From: Rhodococcoides fascians A25f
GTDB lineage: Bacteria > Actinomycetota > Actinomycetes > Mycobacteriales > Mycobacteriaceae
Length of the DNA: 64,000 nt
Direction: 5' to 3'
Assembly: GCF_000760935.2 (NCBI RefSeq)
Contig: NZ_CP049744.1
Span: forward strand, 2,469,001 to 2,533,000
The position numbers and the translations under genes were made by a program. Each line of letters opens with the position of its first letter. Position 1 is the first letter of the stretch. Shown here piece by piece: positions 20,352 through 31,393 of this stretch. The notes beneath the pieces are model-generated. The model was not told the DNA's origin, searched no databases, and was given only the letters and a program-made list of their open reading frames with translations.

Positions 20352-20717
20352 ATGACCGTTTCAAGCGAGACCACAACAACCGAAACCACGGCGCACAAGG
20401 TCACCATGACCGAGACCGCGTCGGCCAAGGCCAAGGCGTTGCTGGATCAAGAAGGCCGCGACGACCTCGCGCTGCGCATCGCGGTGCAGCCGGGTGGTTG
20501 TGCAGGATTGCGTTACCAGCTCTTCTTCGACGATCGAAGCCTCGACGGCGACCTCGCGGTCGACTTCAACGGCGTCACCCTCGCAGTGGACCGGATGAGC
20601 GCCCCCTACGTGGAGGGTGCATCCATCGACTTCGTGGACACGATCGAGAAGCAGGGCTTCACGATCGACAACCCGAACGCCACGGGTTCGTGCGCGTGCG
20701 GCGACTCGTTCAACTGA
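20352..20717 (+). CDS. erpA: A-type iron-sulfur cluster carrier/insertion protein (HesB/IscA/ErpA)
   Basis: 121 residues. The three cluster-binding cysteines are present: GGCAGLRYQL (Cys near 53) and GSCACGDSF (Cys-Ala-Cys near 116-118). It would pass Fe-S clusters to target proteins such as LipA or the Rieske protein encoded nearby. ATG 20352 has AGGGAG 5 bases upstream. The N-terminal 17 residues are Thr-rich and variable. The ErpA name is by closest type; it could be called IscA. Confidence 0.93.
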   Translation: MTVSSETTTTETTAHKVTMTETASAKAKALLDQEGRDDLALRIAVQPGGCAGLRYQLFFDDRSLDGDLAVDFNGVTLAVDRMSAPYVEGASIDFVDTIEKQGFTIDNPNATGSCACGDSFN

Positions 20718-20730
20718 GCTGACCCGTTTT

Positions 20731-21795
<1,065 letters not shown>

Positions 21796-21811
21796 GATCG
21801 GCCTCCCTCAG

Positions 21812-21866
21812 CGGGATCAATGCGGCTCTGTTGCAATCTGAGCGACTGAAATCCACATTGATCCCG
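21812..21866. terminator. Possible shared terminator between adoK and asnB
   Basis: CGGGATCAATG (21812-21822) and CATTGATCCCG (21856-21866) are perfect complements with a 33-base loop, lying between two convergent genes. The long loop makes it a weak terminator candidate. Confidence 0.4.
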
Positions 21867-21886
21867 GGGGGAGACGGGTGTACCGG

Positions 21887-23815
21887 TCAGATGTTGACCG
21901 GGTATTCCGGTTCGGCGATCTGCGGCACGATGCGCTTCTCGACGAAGATGCCGTGCCACACCATGAAGATCAGCAGCGTCCACAGACGTCGGCTGTGATC
22001 GGATTTTCCGGCGCGATGGTCCTCGAGCATGGCGACGATCGCCGGCTTGTTCAGCAGGTGATCGGTCTGCGAATCGGCGATCTGCTGGTGCGCCCAGTCG
22101 AAGAGTTCCGTGCCGCGCAGCCAATGGCGCAGTGGCACAGGGAATCCCAGCTTGGCGCGATGCAGTACGTGACCGGGAACAATTCCCTCGAGCGCCTGGC
22201 GCAGAGCGTACTTCGTGGTGCTCTTGGTGATCTTCTGCTCGAGCGGTAGCTTCTCGGCGACCTTGTAGACCTCGGAGTCCAGGAACGGGACTCGCAGCTC
22301 GAGCGAGTTCGCCATGGTGATCTTGTCGGCCTTGACCAGGATGTCGCCGCGCAACCACGTGAACAGGTCCAGGTGCTGCATGCGGGCCACCGGATCCCAG
22401 CCCTGCGACTGCGCATAGATCGGCGCAGTGACGTCCTGGTGGGTCCATTCCGGTCGGAATTCGCGCAGTACGGACCGCAGTTGTGCGTCGTTGAAGCTAC
22501 GAGCGTTTCCGTAGTACCGCTCTTCGAGAGTCATCGATCCGCGGTTCAGCAGGCTTTTTCCGCGGGTACCTTCCGGGATCCGCTCGCTCAACGACCCGGC
22601 AGCGCGTCTGAGGAATGCCGGAAGAGACTCGAACGGCTTCAGTGACAGCGGCTCGCGATAGATGGTGTACCCGCCGAACAACTCGTCCGCGCCCTCGCCG
22701 GAGAGCACGACCTTCACGTGCTTGCGCGCCTCCTTGGCGACGAAGTACAGTGGTACGAGGGCCGGATCCGCCACCGGGTCGTCCAGGTACCAGACGATCT
22801 CGGGGATGGATGCTGCGAACTCCTCCGGCCCGACGACCTTGACGATGTGGCGAGCACCGATGGCAGCCGCCGACTCCGCGGCGACGTCGACCTCGGAGTA
22901 CCCATCACGCTCGAAACCGGTGGTGAAGGTGATCAGATCAGGATTGTGGCGGATTGCCAGCGCCGCGATGGCCGTCGAATCGATACCGCCCGACAGGAAG
23001 GACCCGACTGTCACATCGGCGCGCATGTGCTTGGCGACCGAATCTTCGAGCGCCTCGGCGATCTCCTGGTAACGAGCCTTCTCGCTGCCGGGCGCGAAAG
23101 GTCGGACCGGAAACTTCGGCGTGAAGTATCGGGTGACCTTCGGCGCGGTACCGGGGGAGAGGGTGGCGTAGCAGCCGGATTCGAGCCGACGGATCCCCGC
23201 GTGGAGGGTCTCGGGCTCGGGGACGTACTGCAGCACGGTGTAGTGCTCGATGGCGCGCTGATCGAGATCGTCGTCGACCCCGACCAGGTCCATCAACTCG
23301 AGCACGCTCTTCTTCTCACTGCCGAATGCGGTGCCTCCCGGGCCGGTGGCCAGGAACAACGGCTTGATGCCGAAGGGATCGCGTGCGATGAACATCTGGC
23401 GGGTCTCGGTGTCCCAGACCGCGAACGCGAACATGCCCCGCAGTCGCTGCACTGCGGCAGGACCCCAGTAGTGGAATGCGGCGACAATCGATTCGCTGTC
23501 GCCCTGTGTGGCGAACTCCGCTCCATGATCGCGCGCCAACTCCGCGCGCAACTCGAGGTAGTTGTAGATCTCGCCGTTGAAGACGAGCGCGTACCGGTTC
23601 GGGGACTCGGGCGGTCCCCATCGCATCGGCTGATGCGAGTGTTCGATGTCGATGAACGACAACCGGTTGAAGCCGTAGACGACGTCGTCGTCGTGCCAGG
23701 TGCCGCCGGGCTCGTCCGGGCCCCGGTGTCGCATGCAGTGGGTTGCCGAGCTCACCAGCTCGACTCCGGCGGCGGTCGTTCCGTGAGACGTGAGTACTCC
23801 GAGCAGTCCACACAC
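21887..23815 (-). CDS. asnB: Asparagine synthase (glutamine-hydrolysing)
   Basis: Amidates aspartate using glutamine and ATP; 642 residues. The start MCGLLGV exposes Cys2, the glutaminase nucleophile, after Met removal. The glutaminase half includes RGPDEPGG, NRLSFID and FNGEIYNYLELR. The synthetase half has the PP-loop FLSGGIDSTAIAALA near 262-276 and SGEGADELFGGY near 373-384. In this gene order it matches Rv2201. The downstream neighbour adoK is convergent. Confidence 0.96.
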   Translation of the reverse strand: MCGLLGVLTSHGTTAAGVELVSSATHCMRHRGPDEPGGTWHDDDVVYGFNRLSFIDIEHSHQPMRWGPPESPNRYALVFNGEIYNYLELRAELARDHGAEFATQGDSESIVAAFHYWGPAAVQRLRGMFAFAVWDTETRQMFIARDPFGIKPLFLATGPGGTAFGSEKKSVLELMDLVGVDDDLDQRAIEHYTVLQYVPEPETLHAGIRRLESGCYATLSPGTAPKVTRYFTPKFPVRPFAPGSEKARYQEIAEALEDSVAKHMRADVTVGSFLSGGIDSTAIAALAIRHNPDLITFTTGFERDGYSEVDVAAESAAAIGARHIVKVVGPEEFAASIPEIVWYLDDPVADPALVPLYFVAKEARKHVKVVLSGEGADELFGGYTIYREPLSLKPFESLPAFLRRAAGSLSERIPEGTRGKSLLNRGSMTLEERYYGNARSFNDAQLRSVLREFRPEWTHQDVTAPIYAQSQGWDPVARMQHLDLFTWLRGDILVKADKITMANSLELRVPFLDSEVYKVAEKLPLEQKITKSTTKYALRQALEGIVPGHVLHRAKLGFPVPLRHWLRGTELFDWAHQQIADSQTDHLLNKPAIVAMLEDHRAGKSDHSRRLWTLLIFMVWHGIFVEKRIVPQIAEPEYPVNI

Positions 23816-24045
23816 AGCGTCTGCTACCTCTTCTCGCAGTTGGGGACAATGCAGCGGTCCGAGTCTCCGCGAGTGGCGTCAGCGGGACGGCAGATCAGGA
23901 ACCGAGTATGCCGCAGACACGCACGAGCGTAGGTAACGACCCAAGGATGGCTATCCGTCGGCTTTGGTCTACGCTGCGTAGTACTCGGGCATCTCCATGT
24001 GGAAGCCCTTATTCTTCAGTGGTGGGCAATCAGGAAGGCGTGAAC

Positions 24046-25119
24046 GTGGCGCATAGTCGGATCCTTCGGCGAGCGGGGCTGACAGCATTTCTCGGTGTAG
24101 CCGCGTTGATGCTGTCGGGCTGTTCCATCAGCAGCGACAACGTACTCAATTTCGGTTTCGCCTCTGGCGTCACTCCTCAGGGACGACGTATCGGCGACCT
24201 GTGGACCTGGTCGGTCATTGCCGCCTTGGTCATGGGCATCGTCGTGTGGGTCCTGATCTTCTGGGTGGTGCTCTTCCACCGTAAGAAGAAGAGCTCACCG
24301 GAGTTCCCCCGCCAGACGGCGTACAACGTTCCGCTCGAGCTGTTCTACACGGCCGTGCCGTTCGTCATCATCGCCGTCCTGTTCTACTTCACCGTCGTGG
24401 TGCAGAACTACGTCGACGAGAAGCAGGCCGACCCCGACGTGCAGGTCGACGTCACTGCGTACCAGTGGAACTGGAAGTTCGGCTACCGGACTATCGACCT
24501 CAAGGACGGTGCCGCCAAGTACGAGGGCACCGACGAAGAGCAGCAGGCCGCGGCGGAAGCCGCCGCTACTCCCGGCGAAGGTGCCGAGGGAAGCGAGGAC
24601 GGCGAGTTCGTTCCAGGAGCGATCCATGGAGCGATCCCGCAGGACCTGTCCTACCTGCACTACAACAAGATCGAAACGGTCGGATCCAGCGACGAGATCC
24701 CGGTACTGGTTCTTCCGACCGGTAAGCGCATCGAGTTCGTGCTCGCGTCCTCGGACGTCATCCACGGCTTCTGGGTGCCGGAGTTCCTGTTCAAGCGTGA
24801 CGTTCTTCCCAACCCCGAGGAGAACCACTCCGACAACGTGTTCCAGATCAGCGAGATCGAACGCGAAGGATCGTTCGTCGGTCGGTGCACCGAAATGTGT
24901 GGCACCTTCCACTCGATGATGAACTTCGAGGTTCGCGCGGTGTCACCGGACAAGTTCGAGCAGTACATCGAGCTGCGCAAGCCGGTGTCCGAGGGCGGCG
25001 AAGCGCTCACCAATGCGCAGGCGCTCGACGCCATCGGTGAGAGCCCACTCGCAACCAGTACCTCGCCGTTCGAGACCGATCGCACCGTCCGTACCGCCAC
25101 TGTCGCCGAAGGCAACTGA
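24046..25119 (+). CDS. ctaC: Cytochrome c oxidase subunit II
   Basis: CuA-bearing subunit of the aa3 oxidase; 357 residues as a lipoprotein with lipobox LSGC (Cys25). Two membrane segments (about 55-77 and 95-118) precede the cupredoxin domain. The CuA ligands are seen in VIHGFWVPEF and GRCTEMCGTFHSMM, and the aromatic YQWNWKF is present. An acidic Ala/Glu-rich insertion (about 165-195) is typical of actinobacterial forms. GTG 24046 is chosen over GTG 24040 because AGGAAGG lies 7 bases upstream. Confidence 0.96.
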   Translation: MAHSRILRRAGLTAFLGVAALMLSGCSISSDNVLNFGFASGVTPQGRRIGDLWTWSVIAALVMGIVVWVLIFWVVLFHRKKKSSPEFPRQTAYNVPLELFYTAVPFVIIAVLFYFTVVVQNYVDEKQADPDVQVDVTAYQWNWKFGYRTIDLKDGAAKYEGTDEEQQAAAEAAATPGEGAEGSEDGEFVPGAIHGAIPQDLSYLHYNKIETVGSSDEIPVLVLPTGKRIEFVLASSDVIHGFWVPEFLFKRDVLPNPEENHSDNVFQISEIEREGSFVGRCTEMCGTFHSMMNFEVRAVSPDKFEQYIELRKPVSEGGEALTNAQALDAIGESPLATSTSPFETDRTVRTATVAEGN

Positions 25120-25137
25120 CCAAGGAAGCATGCTGAT

Positions 25138-25554
25138 ATGAAAATCGAAGCCAAGATCTTCGAGATCCTCACTGTCTTCTTCCTCCTGGTCGGCATCGTG
25201 TACGCGTTGTTCACGGGCCTGAGCCGCACCGGAGTGGAATGGGCCGGCGTCACCGCGATCTTCCTGTCGGTAGGTCTGACGTTGATCGTCGGTACGTACT
25301 TCCGGTTCGTCGCCCGACGCCTCGACACCCGCCCCGAAGACTTCGACGATGCCGAGGTCAGCGACGGCGCAGGCGATCTGGGCTTCTTCAGCCCCGGCAG
25401 CTTCTGGCCGATCGTGCTCGCCGGCGCTGCGTCCATCACGGCTCTCGGATTCGCTTTCTTCCAGCCGTGGCTCATCGCTGTGGGCGTCGTCTGCGTCATC
25501 GCAGCGGCCGCTGGTTTGGTGTTCGAGTACCACGTCGGAGCCGAGCGCCACTGA
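25138..25554 (+). CDS. ctaF: Cytochrome c oxidase subunit IV (actinobacterial CtaF)
   Basis: Small membrane subunit of the aa3 oxidase, 138 residues with four hydrophobic segments (about 7-26, 36-55, 88-104, 110-130). It lies 18 bases after ctaC in the same operon, with AAGGAAG upstream of ATG 25138. Family and position match actinobacterial CtaF. Confidence 0.95.
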   Translation: MKIEAKIFEILTVFFLLVGIVYALFTGLSRTGVEWAGVTAIFLSVGLTLIVGTYFRFVARRLDTRPEDFDDAEVSDGAGDLGFFSPGSFWPIVLAGAASITALGFAFFQPWLIAVGVVCVIAAAAGLVFEYHVGAERH

Positions 25555-25567
25555 TTGCCTTCATCAG

Positions 25568-25609
25568 AAAAGGGCCCCGATCGTTCGCGAGAACGATCGG
25601 GGCCCTTTT
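25568..25609. terminator. Strong intrinsic terminator after ctaC-ctaF (bidirectional form)
   Basis: Perfect 19-bp stem (AAAAGGGCCCCGATCGTTC and complement) with loop GCGA and a T run on the plus strand; the opposite side also reads as A/T-rich. It can end both ctaF and the XRE gene that faces it. Confidence 0.95.
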
Positions 25610-25719
25610 TTGTACCCGTGTGAGTTCAAGAGCCTCCGCGACGGCACGTGTAGCGATGACGGCCCAAGAGAGGTGCGCGACGAGGAGTGGGGGGCGACCA
25701 GGAGTGGGCGTCCGCGACG

Positions 25720-25995
25720 TCAGGAGGCGTCGGCCTCGGAGTGTCTCGCTATCGAGTCCGAGGTCGAGTCCGCCAAGGCGTCCAACGAGATGCTCAGCGC
25801 CTCGCACAGGGCCGCGACGGTGAAGAATGCTGGAGTCGGTATGCGTCCGGTCTCGATCTTTCTGAGCGTCTCGACCGAGATGCCGGCAGCGTCGGCGACA
25901 TCGGTCATGGTGCGGCTGCCTCGGTAACGACGCAGTGTTGCGCCGAGCCTGGCACCGCGAGCGAGTTCGCCGGGGGTGAGGGGGATTCGGACCAT
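25720..25995 (-). CDS. XRE-family helix-turn-helix regulator
   Basis: 91 residues, essentially one DNA-binding domain. The HTH runs from about 20 to 75, with MTDVADAAGISVETLRKIE as helix 2-turn-helix 3. There is no sensor domain. ATG 25995 follows TACTAT by 6 bases, suggesting leaderless transcription. It sits between ctaF and qcrB, where mycobacteria instead carry mmpS3 and a small membrane gene. Target genes are unknown; nearby respiratory genes are an inference only. Confidence 0.88.
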   Translation of the reverse strand: MVRIPLTPGELARGARLGATLRRYRGSRTMTDVADAAGISVETLRKIETGRIPTPAFFTVAALCEALSISLDALADSTSDSIARHSEADAS

Positions 25996-26001
25996 GTGCC
26001 G

Positions 26002-26007
26002 ATAGTA
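26002..26007 (-). promoter_or_regulatory. -10 element for the XRE gene, likely leaderless
   Basis: Minus-strand TACTAT, a good -10 match, 6 bases before ATG 25995. Confidence 0.5.
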
Positions 26008-26176
26008 ATACCGGTGAGGCCGATCTGTTGCGACCCAGTGGTGCACTCGCACTGAGACGGTCCGCCGACCGTTCGAGCTCGGCGTGTGGGGACGCCGGAG
26101 GCCGGGGGAGGGGAGAGGCACGAAGGTCCCTGTCCGTCGGTGTGGACGCTTCGTCTTGTCCAAGTGCAGTGGACGC

Positions 26177-26214
26177 AAAGAAGGGCGGCACCGTTGCCGG
26201 TGCCGCCCTTCTTT
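26177..26214 (-). terminator. Intrinsic terminator after qcrB
   Basis: Perfect 17-bp stem AAAGAAGGGCGGCACCG with loop TTGC, 17 bases after the qcrB stop. In the qcrB direction the arm ends in CTTT. Confidence 0.9.
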
Positions 26215-26230
26215 CGTGCTGTGTCAGATA

Positions 26231-28000
26231 TCAGCGATCGCTGTCGCTGTCCTGACGACCCGACGTGATCGCCGCGTCTTCGTGCCCGTTGCCATTCGCG
26301 TGGCCGTTGCCGTTGCCGTTCGAGTGGCCGTTGCCATTTGCGTGGCCGTTGCCGTTGCCGTTCGAGTGGCCGTTCGAGCCGTTGCCGAGAATTCCCGCCT
26401 GGTAGTTGCGGAGCATCGCGAGCTGCTCGTGTTCGCCCTTGTGCAGTGCATCTTCGAGTGCCTTGCTCTGAGCCACAGGGTCCGGGGTGAACAACGATCC
26501 GGAGCCGGGCTTACCGGCCGAGCCGAGCTTGTTCATCTTCTTGGGTACCGGTGCGCCCTGGTAGTCGAGAGGAACCGGATGTCCGTGATCGTCGACCGGT
26601 CCCAGCGGCTGGTGGATTTCCACGTACTGGCCGTGCGGGAGGCGCTTGATGATTCCGGTTTCGATTCCGTGCTCGAGTACCGCCCGGTCGCTGCGCTGCA
26701 GACCGATGCAGAACCGGTAGGCAACGAAGTAGGCGATCGGAGGCAGGATCAGTACACCGATTCGACCGATCCAGGTCATGGCGTTGAGCGAGATGTCGAA
26801 CTTGTACGCGATCAGGTCGTTGACGCAGGAGAGCGTCAGGACGACGTAGAACGCGATGGACATCGCGCCGATGGCCGTACGGACCGGCACGTCGCGGGGA
26901 CGCTGCAGCAGGTTGTGGTGTGCAGTGTCGCCGGTGAGGCGCTTCTCGATCCACGGGTAGGCGATCATGACCGTGAATACGAGACCCATGATCACTGCCA
27001 CCCAGAACACGGCCGGGATGGTGTAGCGACCGGCGATGTAGATGTCCCATGCGGGCCAGAGTCGAGCCAGGCCGTCGGTCCACATCATGTAGAAGTCGGG
27101 CTGCGAACCTGCCGAGACCTGGGACGGGTTGTACGGACCCAGGTTCCAGATCGGGTTGACCTGAAGCAGACCACCCATTGCTGCGAGGACACCGAACGTC
27201 ACGGCGAAGAATGCGCCGGACTTGACCGCGAAGACCGGGAGAATACGAACGCCGACGACGTTCTTCTCGGTACGTCCCGGTCCGGGGAACTGCGTGTGCT
27301 TCTGGTACCAGACCAGGGCGAGGTGAGCTGCGATCAACGCCAGGATGATTGCCGGCAGCAGCAGGACGTGAGCCACGTACAGGCGAGGAATGATGATGGT
27401 GCCCGGGAAGTCGCCGTCGAAGATCAGCCAGTGCATCCACGTTCCGACGATCGGGATGCTCATCGTGATGCCGGAGAAGGCGGCGCGAAGACCGGTGCCC
27501 GAGAGCAGGTCGTCGGGGAGGGAGTATCCGAAGAAGCCCTCGAACATCGCCAGGATCAGAAGCAGGCAGCCGATGACCCAGTTGGCCTCGCGGGGGCGAC
27601 GGAACGCACCCGTGAAGAAGATGCGGGCCATGTGCACGATGATCGACGCGGCGAACATCAGTGCAGCCCAGTGGTGGATCTGTCGCATGAACAGACCACC
27701 GCGGACCTCGAACGAGATGTCGAGGGCAGTGGCGTACGCACGAGACATCGTCACACCGTTGAGTGGGAGGTACGAACCGTCGTAGACGACCTCGCTGAGC
27801 GACGGATCGAAGAACAGGGTCAGGAAGACGCCGGAGATCAGCAGGATCACGAAGCTGTAGAGCGCGATCTCACCGAGCAGGAACGACCAGTGGGTGGGGA
27901 ACACCTTGTTGATCTGACGGCGCAGTCCCGGTGCCAAGTGGTAACGACTGTCTACGTCGTCGGCCTGCTTGGCTGCGAGAGTTTGCAGTGAAGGACTCAT
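26231..28000 (-). CDS. qcrB: Cytochrome bc1 complex cytochrome b subunit
   Basis: Menaquinol-oxidising cytochrome b, 589 residues with about eight or more membrane segments between 40 and 440. Characteristic stretches are [15 protein letters not shown] and [13 protein letters not shown], and the start [20 protein letters not shown] fits actinobacterial QcrB. The soluble C-terminus is unusual: residues 540-573 are almost only Asn, Gly, His and Ser, built on two copies of a 14-residue unit. The ORF overlaps qcrA by 4 bases. It forms the bc1-aa3 supercomplex with the neighbours. Confidence 0.97.
   Translation of the reverse strand: MSPSLQTLAAKQADDVDSRYHLAPGLRRQINKVFPTHWSFLLGEIALYSFVILLISGVFLTLFFDPSLSEVVYDGSYLPLNGVTMSRAYATALDISFEVRGGLFMRQIHHWAALMFAASIIVHMARIFFTGAFRRPREANWVIGCLLLILAMFEGFFGYSLPDDLLSGTGLRAAFSGITMSIPIVGTWMHWLIFDGDFPGTIIIPRLYVAHVLLLPAIILALIAAHLALVWYQKHTQFPGPGRTEKNVVGVRILPVFAVKSGAFFAVTFGVLAAMGGLLQVNPIWNLGPYNPSQVSAGSQPDFYMMWTDGLARLWPAWDIYIAGRYTIPAVFWVAVIMGLVFTVMIAYPWIEKRLTGDTAHHNLLQRPRDVPVRTAIGAMSIAFYVVLTLSCVNDLIAYKFDISLNAMTWIGRIGVLILPPIAYFVAYRFCIGLQRSDRAVLEHGIETGIIKRLPHGQYVEIHQPLGPVDDHGHPVPLDYQGAPVPKKMNKLGSAGKPGSGSLFTPDPVAQSKALEDALHKGEHEQLAMLRNYQAGILGNGSNGHSNGNGNGHANGNGHSNGNGNGHANGNGHEDAAITSGRQDSDSDR
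26282..26365 (-). repeat. In-frame 42-bp tandem duplication in qcrB
   Basis: Two adjacent 42-bp units (26282-26323 and 26324-26365) differ at only two positions. Each encodes [14 protein letters not shown], giving an Asn/Gly/His-rich tail on QcrB. Confidence 0.9.
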
Positions 28001-29175
28001 GAATCACGCTCCGGTCGACGTTCCCAGAAGGCGGGACCCAGTGCTTCGTGGAAATCGGCTTGTGCCACTAGGTATCCCTCCTCGTTGACTGTGATGGGAA
28101 GCTGGGGCAGCGCGCGCGCGGCCGGTCCGAAGATCGGCTTGGCGTACTCGAGCGCGTTGAACTGCGACTGATGGCAAGGGCAGAGAATGCGGTTTGTCTG
28201 CTGCTCGAACAACGATGTCGGGCAACCCAAGTGCGTGCAGATCTTGGAGTAGGCGTAGTAGTCGCCGTAGTTGTAGCTTTCCTGACCCTTGCGCTTGACG
28301 ACCGTGCTGGCATCGTCGGGACGCAGGCGGATGAGCATGACGGCGTTGCGAATTCCGCGCAGTGACACGAGAAGTTCGTGCTCGCTCTCGCGGTCCGATT
28401 CGCGGAACGGGAAGACAGTCTCCATGGCACCAGCGTCCAAGTCCTCGGGCCGAACGAGAACGACATCTTCCGGTCGCCCGGTGTCTCGTCGGAGGTAGAT
28501 GGTCTCTCCATCGTAGCGAGGAGTCCAACCGGATACCCACAACGGAGAATCTTCGCCCTTGGCCCAAGGGTTCTTGATCAGGCCGCCGAGCGGGAGCAGT
28601 GCCATGATGCCGAGTGCGCCACCGCCGAAGAACAGGGAACGCTTGATCACCTTGCGGCGACCGATGGTCGAAGTGTCGAGAGAGTCGCCCAGTTCGGCCA
28701 CCAACGTCTTGCGGTCCGTCTCCGACGAACTTCCGTCGTGGCGATCCTGAATGGAGACCTCTTCGGGAATGAACTTCTTGGTGAACTGCACCGCACCGAC
28801 GCCGACGGCGAGGATTGCCAGACCCATCGTGCCGCCGATCAACGGCGTGTACAGCGAGTAGAGGTGGTAGTTCTCGTCGCCGATTCCGGCGTACTGCCAG
28901 GGCCAGAACAGGTAGACACCGATGAACGCGACAGCCGAGAGACCGGCGATGGCGAACCAGATCGCCACACTGCGCTCGGCGCGCTTCTCCGCCCGGGTGC
29001 CCTCGACGGCCCAGCGGTTTCTGCGGAAAGCGACGTCGACGCCATCGAGGTTGGTACCGAGCTCGACCAGCTGGTCGCGGCTCAGTGAAGCCAGTTCCTC
29101 GTCGGTGTACTTCTTGTCGGCATCCACACCACTGGTGTTTGCCGCGTCCTTGCGGCCGGAATCGCCGTCGCTCAT
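27997..29175 (-). CDS. qcrA: Cytochrome bc1 complex Rieske iron-sulfur subunit
   Basis: 392 residues. The actinobacterial form has a long N-terminal extension with three membrane segments (about 70-90, 105-125 and 180-200) before the Rieske domain. The [2Fe-2S] ligands are CTHLGC and CPCHQSQF near 315-340. The four-base overlap with qcrC and with qcrB shows a tight qcrC-qcrA-qcrB operon. Confidence 0.96.
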   Translation of the reverse strand: MSDGDSGRKDAANTSGVDADKKYTDEELASLSRDQLVELGTNLDGVDVAFRRNRWAVEGTRAEKRAERSVAIWFAIAGLSAVAFIGVYLFWPWQYAGIGDENYHLYSLYTPLIGGTMGLAILAVGVGAVQFTKKFIPEEVSIQDRHDGSSSETDRKTLVAELGDSLDTSTIGRRKVIKRSLFFGGGALGIMALLPLGGLIKNPWAKGEDSPLWVSGWTPRYDGETIYLRRDTGRPEDVVLVRPEDLDAGAMETVFPFRESDRESEHELLVSLRGIRNAVMLIRLRPDDASTVVKRKGQESYNYGDYYAYSKICTHLGCPTSLFEQQTNRILCPCHQSQFNALEYAKPIFGPAARALPQLPITVNEEGYLVAQADFHEALGPAFWERRPERDS

Positions 29176-30020
29176 GACCTAGCTCCGATCCACAGTGTTG
29201 CGCCGACGACTGCGGCGATTCCGACAACCCAGAGTGCAACCATCTCGGTACCGGGACCGAAGCCCGCGAGACCCCAACCGCCCGCGGCCTTGGTTTCTTG
29301 AGCTGACTTGACGTACGCGATGATGTCCGACTTCTCCTCGATCGTCAGCTGACGGTCGGAGAACTTGGGCATGTTCTGGGGACCGGTGACCATCGCGGTG
29401 TAGATCTCCTGCTCGTTCGCAGGACCGAGGTCGGGCGCGAACTTGCCTGAGGACAGGGCACCGCCCTGGCCGGTGAAGTTGTGGCAGGACGCGCAGTTCA
29501 ACCGGAACAGCTCACTGCCACGTGCGATGTCGTCGCCGCGCAGAGATTCCTGGGCAACCTCGCCGTTGTCGTCGAGGATGACCGTGGGTCCGCCGCCGTT
29601 GGCCTGAATGTAGGCACCGAGGGCGTCGATCTGCTTGTCGTCGAACTTCGGTGGCTTGCGGAGTGCCTGCGCCTCGTTACGCGCGGCAGGCATGCGGCCA
29701 CTGGACACCTGGAAGTAGACAGCCGCTTCGCCGACGCCGATGAGGCTCGGTCCGCGATCCTGAACGCCCTGCAGGTTGGCACCGTGGCACGTCACGCACG
29801 ACGTGTCGTAGAGCTGCTTGCCTTCGCGAATGAGCGCAGCCGAGTCGGTGTCGGCGGTAGCGACCTGCGGAGTCGGGGTCAGGGCCGAAGCGAGGAAACC
29901 CGCGCTCAGAAGGCCCATCATCAGAACGAGAGCACCTGTGATGCGTCGGCGCGTCTTACGCTGCCGTCGCGTCTTGGCGGCGGCCTTGTCGACGGATGCT
30001 GCTGGGGGAGATGTACTCAT
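29172..30020 (-). CDS. qcrC: Cytochrome bc1 complex diheme cytochrome c subunit
   Basis: 282 residues. An N-terminal membrane segment (about 28-48) is followed by two c-type heme motifs, CVTCH (near 76-80) and CASCH (near 177-181), and a C-terminal membrane anchor (about 255-278). Having two hemes replaces soluble cytochrome c in actinobacteria. ATG 30020 is preceded by AAGGGA. It is the first of the qcr genes; ctaE lies 83 bases upstream in the same direction. Confidence 0.96.
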   Translation of the reverse strand: MSTSPPAASVDKAAAKTRRQRKTRRRITGALVLMMGLLSAGFLASALTPTPQVATADTDSAALIREGKQLYDTSCVTCHGANLQGVQDRGPSLIGVGEAAVYFQVSSGRMPAARNEAQALRKPPKFDDKQIDALGAYIQANGGGPTVILDDNGEVAQESLRGDDIARGSELFRLNCASCHNFTGQGGALSSGKFAPDLGPANEQEIYTAMVTGPQNMPKFSDRQLTIEEKSDIIAYVKSAQETKAAGGWGLAGFGPGTEMVALWVVGIAAVVGATLWIGARS

Positions 30021-30103
30021 CTTCTATCCCTTGTCGTGTCGGGACGGACCGAACGTCGGGGGCTGAATCCGTTCGTTCGTTATCTTTGGCGTGCTGACTG
30101 TCA

Positions 30104-30715
30104 CTAGCGGATGAAGTAGATAGTCGCGAAGAGGGCAATCCAGACGATGTCGACGAAGTGCCAGTAATACGAGACGACGATGGCGGCGGTGGCCTGCGCG
30201 GGAGTGAACTTGCTGACCAGAGTTCTGGTGATCAGGAAGACGAACGCGATGAGTCCGCCGATCACGTGCAGTCCGTGGAAGCCGGTCGTGATGTAGAAGA
30301 CCGATCCGTACACGCTGCTCGACAACGTCGTGCCCTCGTGCACCAGGTGGTAGTACTCGTACGCCTGGCCGGACACGAAGAACGCGCCCATGGCCAGCGT
30401 GATGATGTACCACCGTCGAAGACCGAAGACGTCTCCGCGCTCAGCGGCGAACACGCCCAGCTGGCACGTGAACGACGACGCGATCAGCACGGCCGTCACC
30501 GGTACGGCCAGAGTGAGGTTCAACTCGGTCGGTTCCGGCGGCCAATTTCCGTTCGCCTGGGCTCGCGCGACGAAGTACATCGCAAACAGCCCGGCGAAGA
30601 ACATGAGTTCACTCGACAGCCACACGATCGTGCCGACGCTGACCATATTGGGACGGTTCAGCGAGTGCACGCGTTGGGTGATTGCCGATCCTTGAGTCCC
30701 TACAGCGCTCGTCAC
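30104..30715 (-). CDS. ctaE: Cytochrome c oxidase subunit III
   Basis: 203 residues with about five membrane segments, the same length as mycobacterial CtaE. Motifs [13 protein letters not shown] and [13 protein letters not shown], with [14 protein letters not shown] at the C-terminus, identify it. GTG 30715 gives the N-terminus [20 protein letters not shown]; the frame is open to 30940, but that part is shadow of the divergent gene region. It heads the ctaE-qcrCAB operon. Subunit I is not in the window. Confidence 0.95.
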   Translation of the reverse strand: MTSAVGTQGSAITQRVHSLNRPNMVSVGTIVWLSSELMFFAGLFAMYFVARAQANGNWPPEPTELNLTLAVPVTAVLIASSFTCQLGVFAAERGDVFGLRRWYIITLAMGAFFVSGQAYEYYHLVHEGTTLSSSVYGSVFYITTGFHGLHVIGGLIAFVFLITRTLVSKFTPAQATAAIVVSYYWHFVDIVWIALFATIYFIR

Positions 30716-30866
30716 AGAAAGAAGTATGACCCGTCGTAGTACGGAAGGCATATCCGGGTCCGCTCTGGGCGCGTCGCAACACAACGAATCCAGGAGCGTC
30801 CTTGTTCCCACGCTGGTCAGGACGGCCGTACGGGCCGGTAGGGTCCAGTCGTGCAAGGCTGGCCTC

Positions 30867-31343
30867 ATGGCAAAGAGCACCGAAGGTGGGTGGTTTCGGC
30901 GGCTGTTCTCGCGGTCGACCGCAGAACGTCTGGACCCCACGCGCGAGGATCTGGTGATAGTGGCGAGTTGCTTCGACGACGCACAGGCGTGTTCGGCTGT
31001 GCTCGACGACGCAGCCCGAACTTCGCCGGTGTGGACGGCGGCGTCGGATGTGTTGCTTCGGCATCATCTGCTGCTGCCTGCACACGAAGTAGAGGATGCG
31101 GCCGCGGTCGCGGCCCAGGACGATTACGAAGTGGGGCCCGCGGCCGAATTCTCGGACAGCGACGGATACCGCCCGCACGTGGACGACGGCGTTCCACTGG
31201 TTCTGCAGCGCGTGCAGGTGCTCGACGCGCTGCATTGTTCGCAGGAGCGATCTCGGATGGCGGGCCTCGCCCAACGCCGGGGTGGCGCTGTGCTCGGGTG
31301 GGATGCGCTGCAGCCGGCACAGGCCGACCAAGCGTCTGGCTAA
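30867..31343 (+). CDS. Hypothetical protein between ctaE and trpD
   Basis: 158 residues, acidic and soluble, no signal or membrane segment. It starts [16 protein letters not shown] and contains a mixed alpha/beta region ([20 protein letters not shown] near 26-45). I recognise no family. ATG 30867 has AAGG upstream, and TAGGGT at 30839-30844 could be its -10. trpD begins 50 bases downstream in the same direction. I recall no counterpart at this position in mycobacteria. Confidence 0.75.
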   Translation: MAKSTEGGWFRRLFSRSTAERLDPTREDLVIVASCFDDAQACSAVLDDAARTSPVWTAASDVLLRHHLLLPAHEVEDAAAVAAQDDYEVGPAAEFSDSDGYRPHVDDGVPLVLQRVQVLDALHCSQERSRMAGLAQRRGGAVLGWDALQPAQADQASG

Positions 31344-31393
31344 GCTTCCACCGCACCAAGGCCGCGGCCACGGATCGACGAACGGAACCAGCC

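Noticed and set aside
26084..27991. 635-codon open frame opposite qcrB
   Set aside because: Antisense shadow of a clear membrane protein gene; Asp/Arg/His-rich composition is typical of such shadows.
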